A DNA stretch of 30,347 bases from a virus. This document shows, one piece after another, positions 13,615 to 21,080 of this stretch. The stretch's first letter is position 1. The number at the start of each line of letters is the position of its first letter. The notes under the pieces are model-generated. The model had not been told where the DNA came from. It searched no databases and saw only the letters and a program-made list of their open reading frames with translations. The DNA is taken from the IMG/VR virus record IMGVR_UViG_3300027859_000058, positions 1 through 30,347 of that record; one strand, 5' to 3'. The position numbers were made by a program, and so were the translations under genes.

Positions 13615-13993
13615 GGTTTCCTATATGACTTGGTGCTTCCCAATCTTCTGGTTTTGCTAAATCAGGTAATCCAAGTGGGTTTGGTCTTGATTCTTTAATT
13701 CCTACATTCTTTCTCATGTTTGCATATAATACTTCATCCCATGCTTTGTATGGGTCAACACCATAAGCATCTAGAGTACCAATTGCTACAACACATAAAT
13801 CAATTAAACCATCCACAATCTCTTCAGCATCTTTACGTTGATACGCAGCTTGTGTTTCATCTAATTCTTCTTGTAGGAAATTAATTCTAAACTTTAAAAA
13901 TTCATTTAACTTTTCTTTATTAGCATCAACCCAATCACGAGTTTGATACTTAGTTTGCATATCATGAATATCTTTTACCCAGTCTTTGCTCAT
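13592..13993 (-). CDS. MazG-like nucleotide pyrophosphohydrolase
   Basis: This 133-residue all-alpha NTP pyrophosphatase has the metal-binding EELDE (42-46, EExxE) and EEIVDGLID (57-65, ExxxD). The family hydrolyses NTPs or dNTPs to the monophosphate. T4 destroys dCTP with gp56 so that only hydroxymethyl-dCTP is polymerised; no gp56 is visible here, and MazG-fold enzymes include dCTP pyrophosphatases, so this is a candidate replacement. Regulation of host (p)ppGpp, proposed for cyanophage MazG, is another option. ATGA couples it to the upstream Sm-like gene. Confidence 0.82.
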   Translation of the reverse strand: MSKDWVKDIHDMQTKYQTRDWVDANKEKLNEFLKFRINFLQEELDETQAAYQRKDAEEIVDGLIDLCVVAIGTLDAYGVDPYKAWDEVLYANMRKNVGIKESRPNPLGLPDLAKPEDWEAPSHIGNHGKFNDI

Positions 13994-14274
13994 ACTATGA
14001 TGTCCTTTTTAGGTGTCATGATTCTACTGCCAACTCCTTTTACTTGGTCCACTAATGAATCAAGTGGGTCTACAATAAACATAACAAATTGTCTATCAAT
14101 GGTTATACCTTCTTTTGCTTTGGTATATGGCATGAAAGGAATGAATCCAATCTTACCAGGTTCCGGTGCAAAGAGAGCATGACCATCTTTAATTGTAATA
14201 GTTTCAGAAGATGATTCGTCAACTTGACCAATGACCTCTTCACCATTACTTAGTCTTACTAATTTATATTCCAT
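13990..14274 (-). CDS. Sm-like small protein, paralogue of 29179-29574
   Basis: The 94-residue protein begins KLVRLSNGEEVIGQVDES, reminiscent of the Sm1 motif (hhxLxxGxxhxGxh) of LSm/Hfq proteins. It then has GKIGFIPFMPYTKAKEG and a C-terminal strand (QFVMFIVDP) before a basic tail. The same order (LxNGEExI, PL/AL, GxxxFxPFxPF, long strand) occurs in the larger protein at 29179-29574, so the two are paralogues. RNA binding is a hypothesis. AGAGGA precedes the ATG, and the promoter at 14294-14322 gives a leader of about 13 bases. Confidence 0.7.
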   Translation of the reverse strand: MEYKLVRLSNGEEVIGQVDESSSETITIKDGHALFAPEPGKIGFIPFMPYTKAKEGITIDRQFVMFIVDPLDSLVDQVKGVGSRIMTPKKDIIV

Positions 14275-14293
14275 TTTTTTTTCCTCTTGGTAT

Positions 14294-14322
14294 ATTATAA
14301 CACATTTCTGCGTAAATGTAAA
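14294..14322 (-). promoter_or_regulatory. Sigma70-type promoter for the Sm-like to SNase operon
   Basis: -35 TTTACA (14317-14322), 17 bases, TATAAT (14294-14299), TG upstream of the -10. ACATTT/AAATGT arms occur as at 12182-12210. The -10 overlaps the stop codon of the UDG-like gene. Confidence 0.87.
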
Positions 14323-14636
14323 TAGTTATTTAATTTATTTACAGTATCAATCTCAGTTTGTGGATTGTTCCATTGCCTGTTTAATCTACTTGGATGTGGT
14401 ATCTTACAATGTTCGACACCTAATCTCTTTAGATATTCAGAGGCTACATTTCCTAAAGCCACTATGTGAGAGTATTTATACGATTGTTCTACAGTAAATA
14501 TAACTTCATCTTCTAAGTTATAGATATTAGTCCAATCATATTCTTCCTTTATCCAACCATTAACTCTATTCCAAGTAGTTGATTTGGATTTATCTACTAA
14601 ACCAGGTTTCTGTCCTACAACTAATATATTAGCCAA
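14295..14636 (-). CDS. Compact uracil-DNA-glycosylase-superfamily-like protein
   Basis: This protein has 113 residues. It starts ANILVVGQKPGLVDKS, like the GxxPG motif of UDG families, has HIVALGNVASEYLKRLG in the middle, and IPHPSRLNRQW (79-89), which matches the C-terminal HPSxxN motif that contacts DNA. This is half the usual UDG length, so substrate or even activity is uncertain. The start is a TTG preceded by GGAGG at six bases, overlapping gene 43 by eight bases. A role in base-excision repair or in processing modified bases is possible. Confidence 0.65.
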   Translation of the reverse strand: MANILVVGQKPGLVDKSKSTTWNRVNGWIKEEYDWTNIYNLEDEVIFTVEQSYKYSHIVALGNVASEYLKRLGVEHCKIPHPSRLNRQWNNPQTEIDTVNKLNNYLHLRRNVL

Positions 14637-17148
14637 AGAAATCCTCCAGGTTTGCTACCTCCTCGCTTGTCCATCCAACCGCTCCAAGGATTGGTTCAAT
14701 AGGGTCAAGGAAAGTCTTTTGAAATTGCAAATCATAATCAACATACGAATGCAGTTTGAATTCTTCTGGCAAATAATCAATAAAGCCAATAACGTTTTCT
14801 TTCATTGGATTTGCTTTGCGTAAATAGATGAATTTAATCTTATCACCATTTTTTATGTGTTGGTATTTTTTTCCTAGGGCAAGATTATCTATGCGATTAT
14901 TGTAGAGCAATGCTGCTCGTACGTGCATAGGTGTACCCTTTTTATAGATGGCACCACCCTGTTTAAACTCACGAACCTTTGTGACTCCACGTGGGAATGC
15001 AACTTCATGTGGTTCCAAAGTTTTGAAATGATTTTTAAATTGGTTAATGGCTTGTTGAGTTTCCCTTTCATCTTTTTCGATAATTACTTTGAATAAAGCT
15101 TTTAATGCATCTCGGCATGGTTCAGGTGTACTAGATTTGATTGCTTCAATACCCATGATTTTTAACTTAGGCTTAGAATATCTTACACCCTCGTTGTCAT
15201 GTACGTTTAAGATATAACGTTTTTTAGCTGTCCATATACCACGATCTGCAATAACTTCCCTTTTCATAACCATGCGATTAGATACACCACCTAGTATTTC
15301 ATATAGCTTTTCATAAGATTTAGCCAGTTCAGGCTCAAGCATATCATTGGCAACTTTATCTAAGAAGTCAATAGGATTCTCAGGATTAAATTTAGATACT
15401 ATATCATCTAAGCATACATACAAACTATCGGTGTCGATTGCGACAACATAGTCTTTTCGTTTTGTCGTTTTGAGCACTCTATTAACATAGGAGTTAAGTG
15501 CATATTCGGCCCATCGAATTGTAAGTTGCCCGGTGAGTGTAATGGCTTCAGCAATACGTTGGTCGAAGAATCTAAAATAACGATTACCCAAAGCGCCATA
15601 AAGAGAGTTAAGGAGAATCTTAATCGCCACTTGCCTATTCTCGGCAATTGCAATTTTTCTTTCAATATCATAAGTTTTTTGTCTATCATCTTTATCAACC
15701 TTTTCTTTTTCTTGTTGTGCTTTAATCATTTCCTCTTTGATTCCAACACGTTCATTATACATTTCATTTATTATAAGAGGAATAATACCTGGCTTAGTAG
15801 TATCAAAATGCTGACCATTTGCAGCAACAGCTTCATCTTCTGGAGATGGAAACCTGTCACCAGTTGCTAGCATATCTTCCATATCAACTTTACTTACTAC
15901 ACCATTCAATATTGTCTCGGGAGACATATTGTATTGCATAATAATAGATGGATATAGAGAATTCAAATCAAAACTGACTATATTATTATGAATTCCAACA
16001 TGTGGGTCTTTTACATAACCACCTGGATATGCTGTTTTTGTTTTATCTTCGGCAAAAGGAATAACAATATTATTCTCATGCAGCTTACGATAAATGATTG
16101 TGTCCCATATTGCTGTAGTGCCAAAGGTATCATTATAGTTAACACCACCTTGGTAAGCCATAGTTAAACAAAGAGTAATCAATCCAAGTTTATCTTCGAT
16201 TCTATCAACCAACTCAACATCCTTTATATTATAATCAATAAACTTTTGGAAGTTATGTTTGTAAAGAGAATGCAAAGAACCATATTCTTGATATGATAAC
16301 TTTTTCTCACCAAGTACTACATGAGCAATGTGGTCTAACTTATAGGATTCCTGTGGTCCATAGGAATATCCAAACTTTTTAAATAGGTCAAGGTAATCTA
16401 GATTAGATATACCTTTTAGTTCATAGGCAGTTTGTGTTCTACCCATTTGTGTAATATCCCTACGTTCAATCATACCCCATGGTGATAGCCTTTTTACGTA
16501 TGCTTCACCTAATAGTTTATGTACACGATTTACAACATAAGGAATATCAAAGAATCTGGTATTCCAACCGGTCACTACATCAGGAGAGTGAGATGCCGAG
16601 GACCAATGTGTTATGAAGTTGACCAAAAGGTCAGCCTCGGTATCGCAGTGTTTGTACACCACCCGGTTGGTTTTCATTATAGATTCATCTACGTTATAGG
16701 TGCCGAGACCCCACACATAATATGTATTGTCGATATTATTTTTAATCGTAATCGCAGTGATTTGATTTTCAGCTTTATCTGGCTCGGGGAAGCCATTGTC
16801 CGACGCAACCTCAATATCAATCGTAGTCACATTTACTTTGTTACGATTGAATTCGATCTGACCTGGAAAGTAGTCATTGACAAAAGCTGAAATATATCGA
16901 GTGTTTCCAAAGATATGGAGCCCGGCGGTGTGTTTGTTCTTTTGAAGCCATTCTTTTGCTGAACGCATAGAATCAAATGGTACCTCACCAACGGGAGTAC
17001 CATCCAGTGCTTTCCATTTTGTAGGACGATTCGTACTTACGTAAAGCTTTGGTTCGTATTTAATTTTTTCTTGGATTCGTTTATTGTGGTCATACCCACG
17101 GAGGAGTATCATATTTCCATAACGACTTACATTAGTATAAAACTTCAT
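14629..17148 (-). CDS. 43: DNA polymerase gp43, family B
   Basis: This replicative polymerase has 3'-5' proofreading. Of 839 residues (T4: 898), the exonuclease is at about 105-320 with DIE (111-113), GWNTRFFDIPY (194-204) and YNIKDVELV (306-314). The polymerase has DLNSLYPS (394-401), KILLNSLYGALGN (510-522) and DTDSLYV (572-578). All catalytic Asp residues are present. The C-terminus (LDPIEPI...LEDFFG) carries the sliding-clamp tail and also encodes the next gene's ribosome binding site. The promoter at 17158-17186 would leave a leader of only about two to four bases, too short for a T4-style translational operator. Confidence 0.97.
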   Translation of the reverse strand: MKFYTNVSRYGNMILLRGYDHNKRIQEKIKYEPKLYVSTNRPTKWKALDGTPVGEVPFDSMRSAKEWLQKNKHTAGLHIFGNTRYISAFVNDYFPGQIEFNRNKVNVTTIDIEVASDNGFPEPDKAENQITAITIKNNIDNTYYVWGLGTYNVDESIMKTNRVVYKHCDTEADLLVNFITHWSSASHSPDVVTGWNTRFFDIPYVVNRVHKLLGEAYVKRLSPWGMIERRDITQMGRTQTAYELKGISNLDYLDLFKKFGYSYGPQESYKLDHIAHVVLGEKKLSYQEYGSLHSLYKHNFQKFIDYNIKDVELVDRIEDKLGLITLCLTMAYQGGVNYNDTFGTTAIWDTIIYRKLHENNIVIPFAEDKTKTAYPGGYVKDPHVGIHNNIVSFDLNSLYPSIIMQYNMSPETILNGVVSKVDMEDMLATGDRFPSPEDEAVAANGQHFDTTKPGIIPLIINEMYNERVGIKEEMIKAQQEKEKVDKDDRQKTYDIERKIAIAENRQVAIKILLNSLYGALGNRYFRFFDQRIAEAITLTGQLTIRWAEYALNSYVNRVLKTTKRKDYVVAIDTDSLYVCLDDIVSKFNPENPIDFLDKVANDMLEPELAKSYEKLYEILGGVSNRMVMKREVIADRGIWTAKKRYILNVHDNEGVRYSKPKLKIMGIEAIKSSTPEPCRDALKALFKVIIEKDERETQQAINQFKNHFKTLEPHEVAFPRGVTKVREFKQGGAIYKKGTPMHVRAALLYNNRIDNLALGKKYQHIKNGDKIKFIYLRKANPMKENVIGFIDYLPEEFKLHSYVDYDLQFQKTFLDPIEPILGAVGWTSEEVANLEDFFG

Positions 17149-17157
17149 AACATGTAT

Positions 17158-17186
17158 ATTATATCACAGTTTACAGCGTTTGTACA
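17158..17186 (-). promoter_or_regulatory. Sigma70-type promoter for DNA polymerase
   Basis: -35 TGTACA (17181-17186), 17 bases, TATAAT (17158-17163), extended -10 TG. ACAGT/ACTGT arms flank the -35. The start site is expected near 17150-17152 against an ATG at 17146-17148. Confidence 0.85.
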
Positions 17187-17197
17187 CTGTTTTTTTC

Positions 17198-17226
17198 AAA
17201 AAGGTTGGGGGAAGTTTCCCTCCCCC
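17198..17226 (-). terminator. Intrinsic terminator after the Hsp20 unit
   Basis: On the minus strand GGGGGA (17221-17226) pairs with TCCCCC (17207-17212) and is followed by AACC and five Ts. It separates the late-type Hsp20/48-residue unit from the DNA polymerase promoter. Confidence 0.75.
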
Positions 17227-17239
17227 GCATGATTTTGTA

Positions 17240-17386
17240 TTACCCCATATTCCCGTATGATGATAGCCATATTAAGGCAGGTGCTAATCCTAAGATTCCT
17301 ACCATAATTACTGCCATTTCCATAAAGTCTATAAGGGTCCTACCAACATCATCATACTTATCCATAAAGTGGATTATAGTTTTCAT
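17240..17386 (-). CDS. 48-residue membrane protein, too short for usual gene finding
   Basis: The minus strand encodes MKTIIHFMDKYDDVGRTLID, then a hydrophobic stretch MEMAVIMVGILGLAPALIWL and a short polar end. The ATG is preceded by GGAG at seven bases, and an in-frame stop lies upstream, so the start is clear. It follows Hsp20 by 54 bases and precedes the terminator at 17198-17226. It is probably a single-pass membrane protein. With a late-type promoter upstream of Hsp20 it may be expressed late, but no lysis or morphogenesis role is shown. Confidence 0.7.
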   Translation of the reverse strand: MKTIIHFMDKYDDVGRTLIDFMEMAVIMVGILGLAPALIWLSSYGNMG

Positions 17387-17440
17387 GATTGTTCTCCGAC
17401 AAATAAGTTTATTACTTTATCTGCCAGGTTTTCGCTGATA

Positions 17441-17899
17441 CTAGCCTTTCAAATATTGCTTTTTCTTTGATGCCCCAGCAGACCCTAATTCGATCTTTCT
17501 AGGACGCTTCTCTTCAGGAAGTTCTACTCTAGCATACACTACTAGTATTCCATCCGTCAAATCAGCACCGTCTATTACTACAAATTCTGAGAGTCGAAAA
17601 CTTTTCTCGAATTTGCGGGACGATATACCTTTAAATGCATAATCTCGGTCATCACTAGCCATCTCACCAGATATTTTAAGGATTCCATCTTTGACTTCTA
17701 CATTGATGTCTTCCTGTCTAAATCCTGCCAAAGCTAACTCGATTAAGAATTTCTCTTCATCGACTTTTACTATGTTGTGTGGTGGATAGTTATCGTTTCC
17801 AGACCTGGCACTTTGATGAATCCTTTCTAAGTCTTCGAATAAAGTATCAAATCCGACGAATAATGAACGAGGCACGTTCAAGTTATTTCTTCTTACCAT
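17441..17899 (-). CDS. hsp20: Small heat-shock protein Hsp20
   Basis: This 152-residue IbpA-type chaperone holds unfolding proteins without ATP. The alpha-crystallin domain spans about 43-135: NIVKVDEEKFLIELALAGFR, EDINVEVKDGILKISGE, YAFKGISSRKFEKSFRL, then a diverged GILVVYARVELPEEKRPRKI strand pair. A basic tail follows. Hsp20 genes are common in marine T4-like phages, where a scaffold or assembly role is suspected. AGGAGG precedes the ATG, and a TATAAATA motif 67 bases upstream suggests late expression, fitting a role in virion assembly. Confidence 0.93.
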   Translation of the reverse strand: MVRRNNLNVPRSLFVGFDTLFEDLERIHQSARSGNDNYPPHNIVKVDEEKFLIELALAGFRQEDINVEVKDGILKISGEMASDDRDYAFKGISSRKFEKSFRLSEFVVIDGADLTDGILVVYARVELPEEKRPRKIELGSAGASKKKQYLKG

Positions 17900-17965
17900 T
17901 TTTATTTCCTCCTATAAATAGCAAGGTTATATTGGGAACCGGTCCAATACCGCATTCCTCGATTA

Positions 17966-17973
17966 TATTTATA
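17966..17973 (-). promoter_or_regulatory. T4-type late promoter for Hsp20
   Basis: TATAAATA on the minus strand, 67 bases before the Hsp20 ATG. A TATAAT 13 bases further upstream has no convincing -35, so a dual promoter is possible but weaker. Confidence 0.6.
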
Positions 17974-18044
17974 CCAGATTATATCCTAGTTTAAATAATT
18001 TTTTCACTTAGTAGCCATTTTAACTACTTTATTTATTCTACCGC

Positions 18045-18064
18045 ATTTCATGAATTTATGAAAT
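18045..18064. repeat. 7-bp inverted repeat between regA and hsp20
   Basis: ATTTCAT and ATGAAAT flank a six-base loop. It sits 16 bases after the regA stop, without a T-run, so it may be a weak terminator or an RNA-stability hairpin. The 180 bases between regA and hsp20 otherwise hold only the late promoter and a 15-codon frame without a ribosome binding site. Confidence 0.4.
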
Positions 18065-18079
18065 TTCTGTAGATAGTGT

Positions 18080-18508
18080 CTAATTCTCTTTTGCATTGCT
18101 GTTTCCTATGTTGTACTTAGGGCACAGCTCCCATTGGACTTTCTCTTTAAAAGGTATGACCTTTATTTGTCTCAATGGCGCTAAATCTTTAGAAGCCTCT
18201 GGGTTAATTATATTAATTAATCCCCAATCGGCGAGTAGAGTTGCAATTGTATTTCTACGTTGTACATCATTTTCTATTAGGTTAGATGGCTTTCCGTCTA
18301 ACAAAAATAGTTCTTTAAAATGTACTATAAAGTATCTACCTTGCTTGTGCAAGATATGACACGATTGAAATAGCTTATTATCTTTTCTAGATGCTACTCC
18401 AATTCTAGTTAATGTTTCTCTTATTTTGAGAAAATCATCGGGTTCGTTCAATGTCACTTCTAACATATCAGCCGGGACCCAATTTTTTATTTGATTATCG
18501 TTTTCCAC
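18080..18508 (-). CDS. regA: RegA translational repressor
   Basis: RegA binds near start codons of early phage mRNAs and blocks initiation. The match to T4 RegA is close: MLEVTLNEPDDFLKI, RETLTRIGVASRKDNKLFQS, CHILHKQGRYFIVHFKELFL, RRNTIATLLADWGLI and WELCPKYNIGN. The protein has 142 residues, with 14 extra N-terminal residues before the position of the T4 start. The upstream GTG (18506-18508) has AAGGA at seven bases, while the internal ATG at 18466 has none, so I keep the longer form. It follows 62 with a short overlap, as in T4. Confidence 0.95.
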   Translation of the reverse strand: MENDNQIKNWVPADMLEVTLNEPDDFLKIRETLTRIGVASRKDNKLFQSCHILHKQGRYFIVHFKELFLLDGKPSNLIENDVQRRNTIATLLADWGLINIINPEASKDLAPLRQIKVIPFKEKVQWELCPKYNIGNSNAKEN

Positions 18509-18872
18509 CTTTAAATCCTTTTCGTTTCAACTCTTCTATATCTTCATTACTAAATAATTCTAAAACAGATTTAGCTTTTTCGTTGCTATACCCATAATGT
18601 TGTTTGATGAGTTCTAGGTTTTTTACATCCTGTGGTTTAACCCACTTGGACCATCTTTTCTTCTTCTTAATTATATTTATAAAAAAATCGAATTGAAGAC
18701 GGTGGTCTAGGTGGTGGAACCTATTCATTTCATTAGCATATAGAATGGTATCATTAAAAAATGAGAAATTCCTATTGATAATAAATGGGTTATATCCTTT
18801 TTCAGATATATCATCTACCATAATATCCTTTTTGGATTCATTAATAGATTTTATATATTCAAATGGATTCAT
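18495..18872 (-). CDS. 62: Clamp loader small subunit gp62
   Basis: The protein has 125 residues, shorter than T4 gp62 (187). It begins NPFEYIKSINESKKDIMVDD, followed by KGYNPFIINRNFSFFNDTIL, ANEMNRFHHLDHRLQFDFFI and KKKRWSKWVKPQDVKNLELI, the pattern of the marine T4-like gp62 family. It forms the clamp loader with gp44 and loads gp45 onto primer ends. The ATG overlaps the preceding coiled-coil ORF, and its 3' end holds the regA ribosome binding site. Confidence 0.92.
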   Translation of the reverse strand: MNPFEYIKSINESKKDIMVDDISEKGYNPFIINRNFSFFNDTILYANEMNRFHHLDHRLQFDFFINIIKKKKRWSKWVKPQDVKNLELIKQHYGYSNEKAKSVLELFSNEDIEELKRKGFKGGKR

Positions 18873-19045
18873 AGGTCTAGTGCCTTTCGTACCTGCTCAT
18901 CAAGTATTTTTGCTTGTCTCTTGGATTCACTTAGTTCATTATTAAGCGCCAAGATACGTTTGTTCGCATCAGCTAATTGCTGTTGCAAAATCTTTACATT
19001 GTTTTGAAGTATTGCTACTTCAGTTTCTGCGTTAAATTCTTTCAT
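18869..19045 (-). CDS. Small coiled-coil protein between 44 and 62
   Basis: This 58-residue protein starts MKEFNAETEVAILQNNVKIL and is one long heptad-patterned helix rich in Leu, Gln, Lys and Asp. The ATG at 19043-19045 overlaps the gp44 stop as ATGA, and AGGAG lies about ten bases upstream inside gp44; a longer frame from 19081 is less likely. T4 has no gene between 44 and 62. The position suggests a link to the clamp loader, but no function is known to me. Confidence 0.65.
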   Translation of the reverse strand: MKEFNAETEVAILQNNVKILQQQLADANKRILALNNELSESKRQAKILDEQVRKALDL

Positions 19046-19977
19046 TTGAAACTTACTCCTGCCATTATTTCTGTTAAACACGCAACCATGTTCAATTCAT
19101 GGTCAGCCACAAAACTGTCTTTGTACTGATAATCAGCAAGAATAAGCACTACTTGTGGAATGGATTGTGGTTCTACATATTCATTCATACTATCATATAT
19201 TTTCCTAAACATTGCTGTAGGTTCTATATCGATATTATCGGCAACCCATTGTCTCATCTTTCTAAAGTCTTTTGTTTTTAAATGATTCATCAAGTTATTA
19301 ACTGAGATATCATTTACGTTAACTAATATACCAGAGTCAATTTGTCCTGATGTACCATACCTTTGTAATTCATTTATTGTTCTACGAAAGTCTGGAAAGT
19401 ATTTCATAATCAATTCAGCTAGTACTTCATTCTCATATTGTACGTTTTCAGTACCAAGAATATGTTGAAGTCTAGTCATGAATTGCATGGCCATATCTTC
19501 CTTTTGACCTTTTGGTATAGCAAATTCAACTACACTACATCTTGAGTGTAATGGTTCTATAATTCTATTTTTAAAATTACAAGTTAGAATAAACCTGCAA
19601 TTGGCTGAAAACTCTTCAATAAATCCACGTAAAGCGGGTTGGGTGGACTGGGGATTTAGATAATCAGCCTCATCTAATATAACCACCTTGTATCCACCCT
19701 CTAAACTAACTGAGCTAGCAAATTGCTTTATTTTATTTCTAAGGGTATCAATACCAGACTCTTCTGAGCCATTGATAATGATATAATCTAAATTTAATTC
19801 GTTGCACAATGCTTTGGCAACTGTTGTTTTACCAGTTCCTGCAGTGCCCGTTAAGAGCATGTTTTGCAGTTCCTTTTGTTTTAATATTTGCTTAAAATCT
19901 TTTTTAAGCTGCGAGGGTAGTATACACTCGCTAATGTTAGTTGGGCGATATTTCTCAACCCATAAAAATTCTTTCAT
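19042..19977 (-). CDS. 44: Clamp loader ATPase gp44
   Basis: This AAA+ subunit opens and loads the sliding clamp. In 311 residues it has WVEKYRPTNISECILP (6-21), Walker A GTAGTGKT (44-51), DEAD (102-105), LTCNFKNRIIEPLHSRC with the arginine-finger SRC motif (145-147), and a helical collar domain from about 230. The length is close to T4 gp44 (319). Its ATG lies 23 bases after a GC hairpin that ends the preceding late-type unit, with AAAGGA upstream. Confidence 0.96.
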   Translation of the reverse strand: MKEFLWVEKYRPTNISECILPSQLKKDFKQILKQKELQNMLLTGTAGTGKTTVAKALCNELNLDYIIINGSEESGIDTLRNKIKQFASSVSLEGGYKVVILDEADYLNPQSTQPALRGFIEEFSANCRFILTCNFKNRIIEPLHSRCSVVEFAIPKGQKEDMAMQFMTRLQHILGTENVQYENEVLAELIMKYFPDFRRTINELQRYGTSGQIDSGILVNVNDISVNNLMNHLKTKDFRKMRQWVADNIDIEPTAMFRKIYDSMNEYVEPQSIPQVVLILADYQYKDSFVADHELNMVACLTEIMAGVSFK

Positions 19978-19999
19978 AATATAATCCTTTCAAATGTGT

Positions 20000-20018
20000 G
20001 CGGGGACTTTCACCCCGC
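20000..20018 (-). terminator. GC-rich hairpin after the 89-residue gene
   Basis: GCGGGG/CCCCGC, a perfect six-base stem with a seven-base loop, lies six bases after the stop at 20025. No U-run follows, so some transcription could continue into gene 44; it may serve as an attenuator or mRNA-end protector. Confidence 0.6.
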
Positions 20019-20024
20019 GTGATA

Positions 20025-20294
20025 TTAACTGTCTGAATCTTCTTCAGGAGTTTCAACTACAGGTACTTCACCTTCGGGTGCTTCACCATCTTTGGGTGCA
20101 GCCGCATTTACAAATGCCACCACTCTACTTCTTAAACCACCAACGGATTCAAGTTCAGGCCCTTCAAAGGCACCCCTTTTAGAGCACAGATCAATTATCT
20201 GTACTATAGTTGCTACGTCCTGGAGAGAAAGTCCAGTATCTTGACCACCTTCTACTGGTGCATCAACATTTTCAGTTTGTACTTCATCACTCAT
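20025..20294 (-). CDS. Acidic small protein with late-type promoter
   Basis: The 89-residue protein has three parts: a flexible start (MSDEVQTENVDAPVEGGQDT), a helical core (LSLQDVATIVQIIDLCSKRG, then FEGPELESVGGLRSRVVAFV) and an acidic, Pro/Glu-rich tail. I do not recognise it. AGGAGG precedes the ATG at good spacing. It lies between genes 45 and 44 but has its own TATAAATA at 20325-20332 and a following hairpin, suggesting a separate late unit; a minor virion protein is conceivable. Confidence 0.75.
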   Translation of the reverse strand: MSDEVQTENVDAPVEGGQDTGLSLQDVATIVQIIDLCSKRGAFEGPELESVGGLRSRVVAFVNAAAPKDGEAPEGEVPVVETPEEDSDS

Positions 20295-20324
20295 AATGTC
20301 CTCCTAGGTTTTAGACTTATTTTA

Positions 20325-20332
20325 TATTTATA
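20325..20332 (-). promoter_or_regulatory. T4-type late promoter overlapping the gene 45 stop
   Basis: TATAAATA on the minus strand contains the stop codon of gene 45 and stands 31 bases before the ATG at 20294, leaving room for a start site and the AGGAGG. Confidence 0.65.
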
Positions 20333-21023
20333 CATGAAAAACTGAGTTTTTCTCTAATGCAATAAAATATTCCACTGGATAATTGCTATTTGTCCAATTC
20401 GATATTAATTTTGAAGATATACTTACAAAGTAATCTCCTGGTAGCAATTTCAAGTTTGGTATACTTATTACAAAATCAAATTCGTTTTTACACGAATTAT
20501 CTTTATCCAACTCTATATCGAACGAATTAGAGGTGGCGTCTCTGCCATCGGAAACTTTAGCTGTTATAACTCCATTGCTTCCGGATAGCGTCAATTCAGT
20601 ATGTCCAAGAACTGCAGCTGCTTTACGTATTTGAGCCATTACATCTTCTGCAATGTTAACACCAAGCTCTGCATTTGGCATCTGAATATCTTTTTGAGGT
20701 GTGGTTAAAATATCCTGTTCAGCAAAGAAGTAATTTATCTTTTGCTGATTGGCTAGTTTATTCCCACCCACTGTATTGCTGATTACGACCGACTTTTCTT
20801 GAAAATCGACTTGAGGGTTTTCAATAAGACCATATACTGACAAGAACTCGTTTAAATCATAGATTCCAAACTCTTGTGGAAAGTCTTCTACAATTTCAGC
20901 TGTTGCCATTATTGTTTTAGCTTCCGATATGGTACTCACCCTTTGGCCTGGTTTCAATACCAAGTTGGGATTAATCGTTGCAAAGTTTTTTAACACATTA
21001 AGTGTATCATCAGATAGTATCAT
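20328..21023 (-). CDS. 45: Sliding clamp gp45
   Basis: The trimeric DNA clamp tethers the polymerase and, in T4, activates late transcription through gp33 and gp55. The 231 residues (T4: 228) begin ILSDDTLNVLKNFATINPNL, with KPGQRVSTISEAKTIMATAE and DLNEFLSVYGLIENPQVDFQ recognisable as gp45, and end with a beta-rich second domain (LPGDYFVSISSKLISNW). GAGGA precedes the ATG. It is the first gene after the promoter at 21049-21077. Confidence 0.94.
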   Translation of the reverse strand: MILSDDTLNVLKNFATINPNLVLKPGQRVSTISEAKTIMATAEIVEDFPQEFGIYDLNEFLSVYGLIENPQVDFQEKSVVISNTVGGNKLANQQKINYFFAEQDILTTPQKDIQMPNAELGVNIAEDVMAQIRKAAAVLGHTELTLSGSNGVITAKVSDGRDATSNSFDIELDKDNSCKNEFDFVISIPNLKLLPGDYFVSISSKLISNWTNSNYPVEYFIALEKNSVFHV

Positions 21024-21048
21024 ATTTTTTTCCTCATAATATTTATCT

Positions 21049-21077
21049 ATTATATCACATTTTTGAGTGTGTGTACA
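21049..21077 (-). promoter_or_regulatory. Sigma70-type promoter for 45-44-62-regA
   Basis: -35 TGTACA (21072-21077), 17 bases, TATAAT (21049-21054), extended -10 TG. AGTGT/ACACT arms overlap the -35. The leader to the gene 45 ATG is about 20 bases. Confidence 0.87.
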
Positions 21078-21080
21078 CTG

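Noticed and set aside
17913-17920. TATAAATA on the plus strand before hsp20
   Set aside because: It points away from hsp20 into regA antisense with no gene to serve, and overlaps the hsp20 ribosome binding region.
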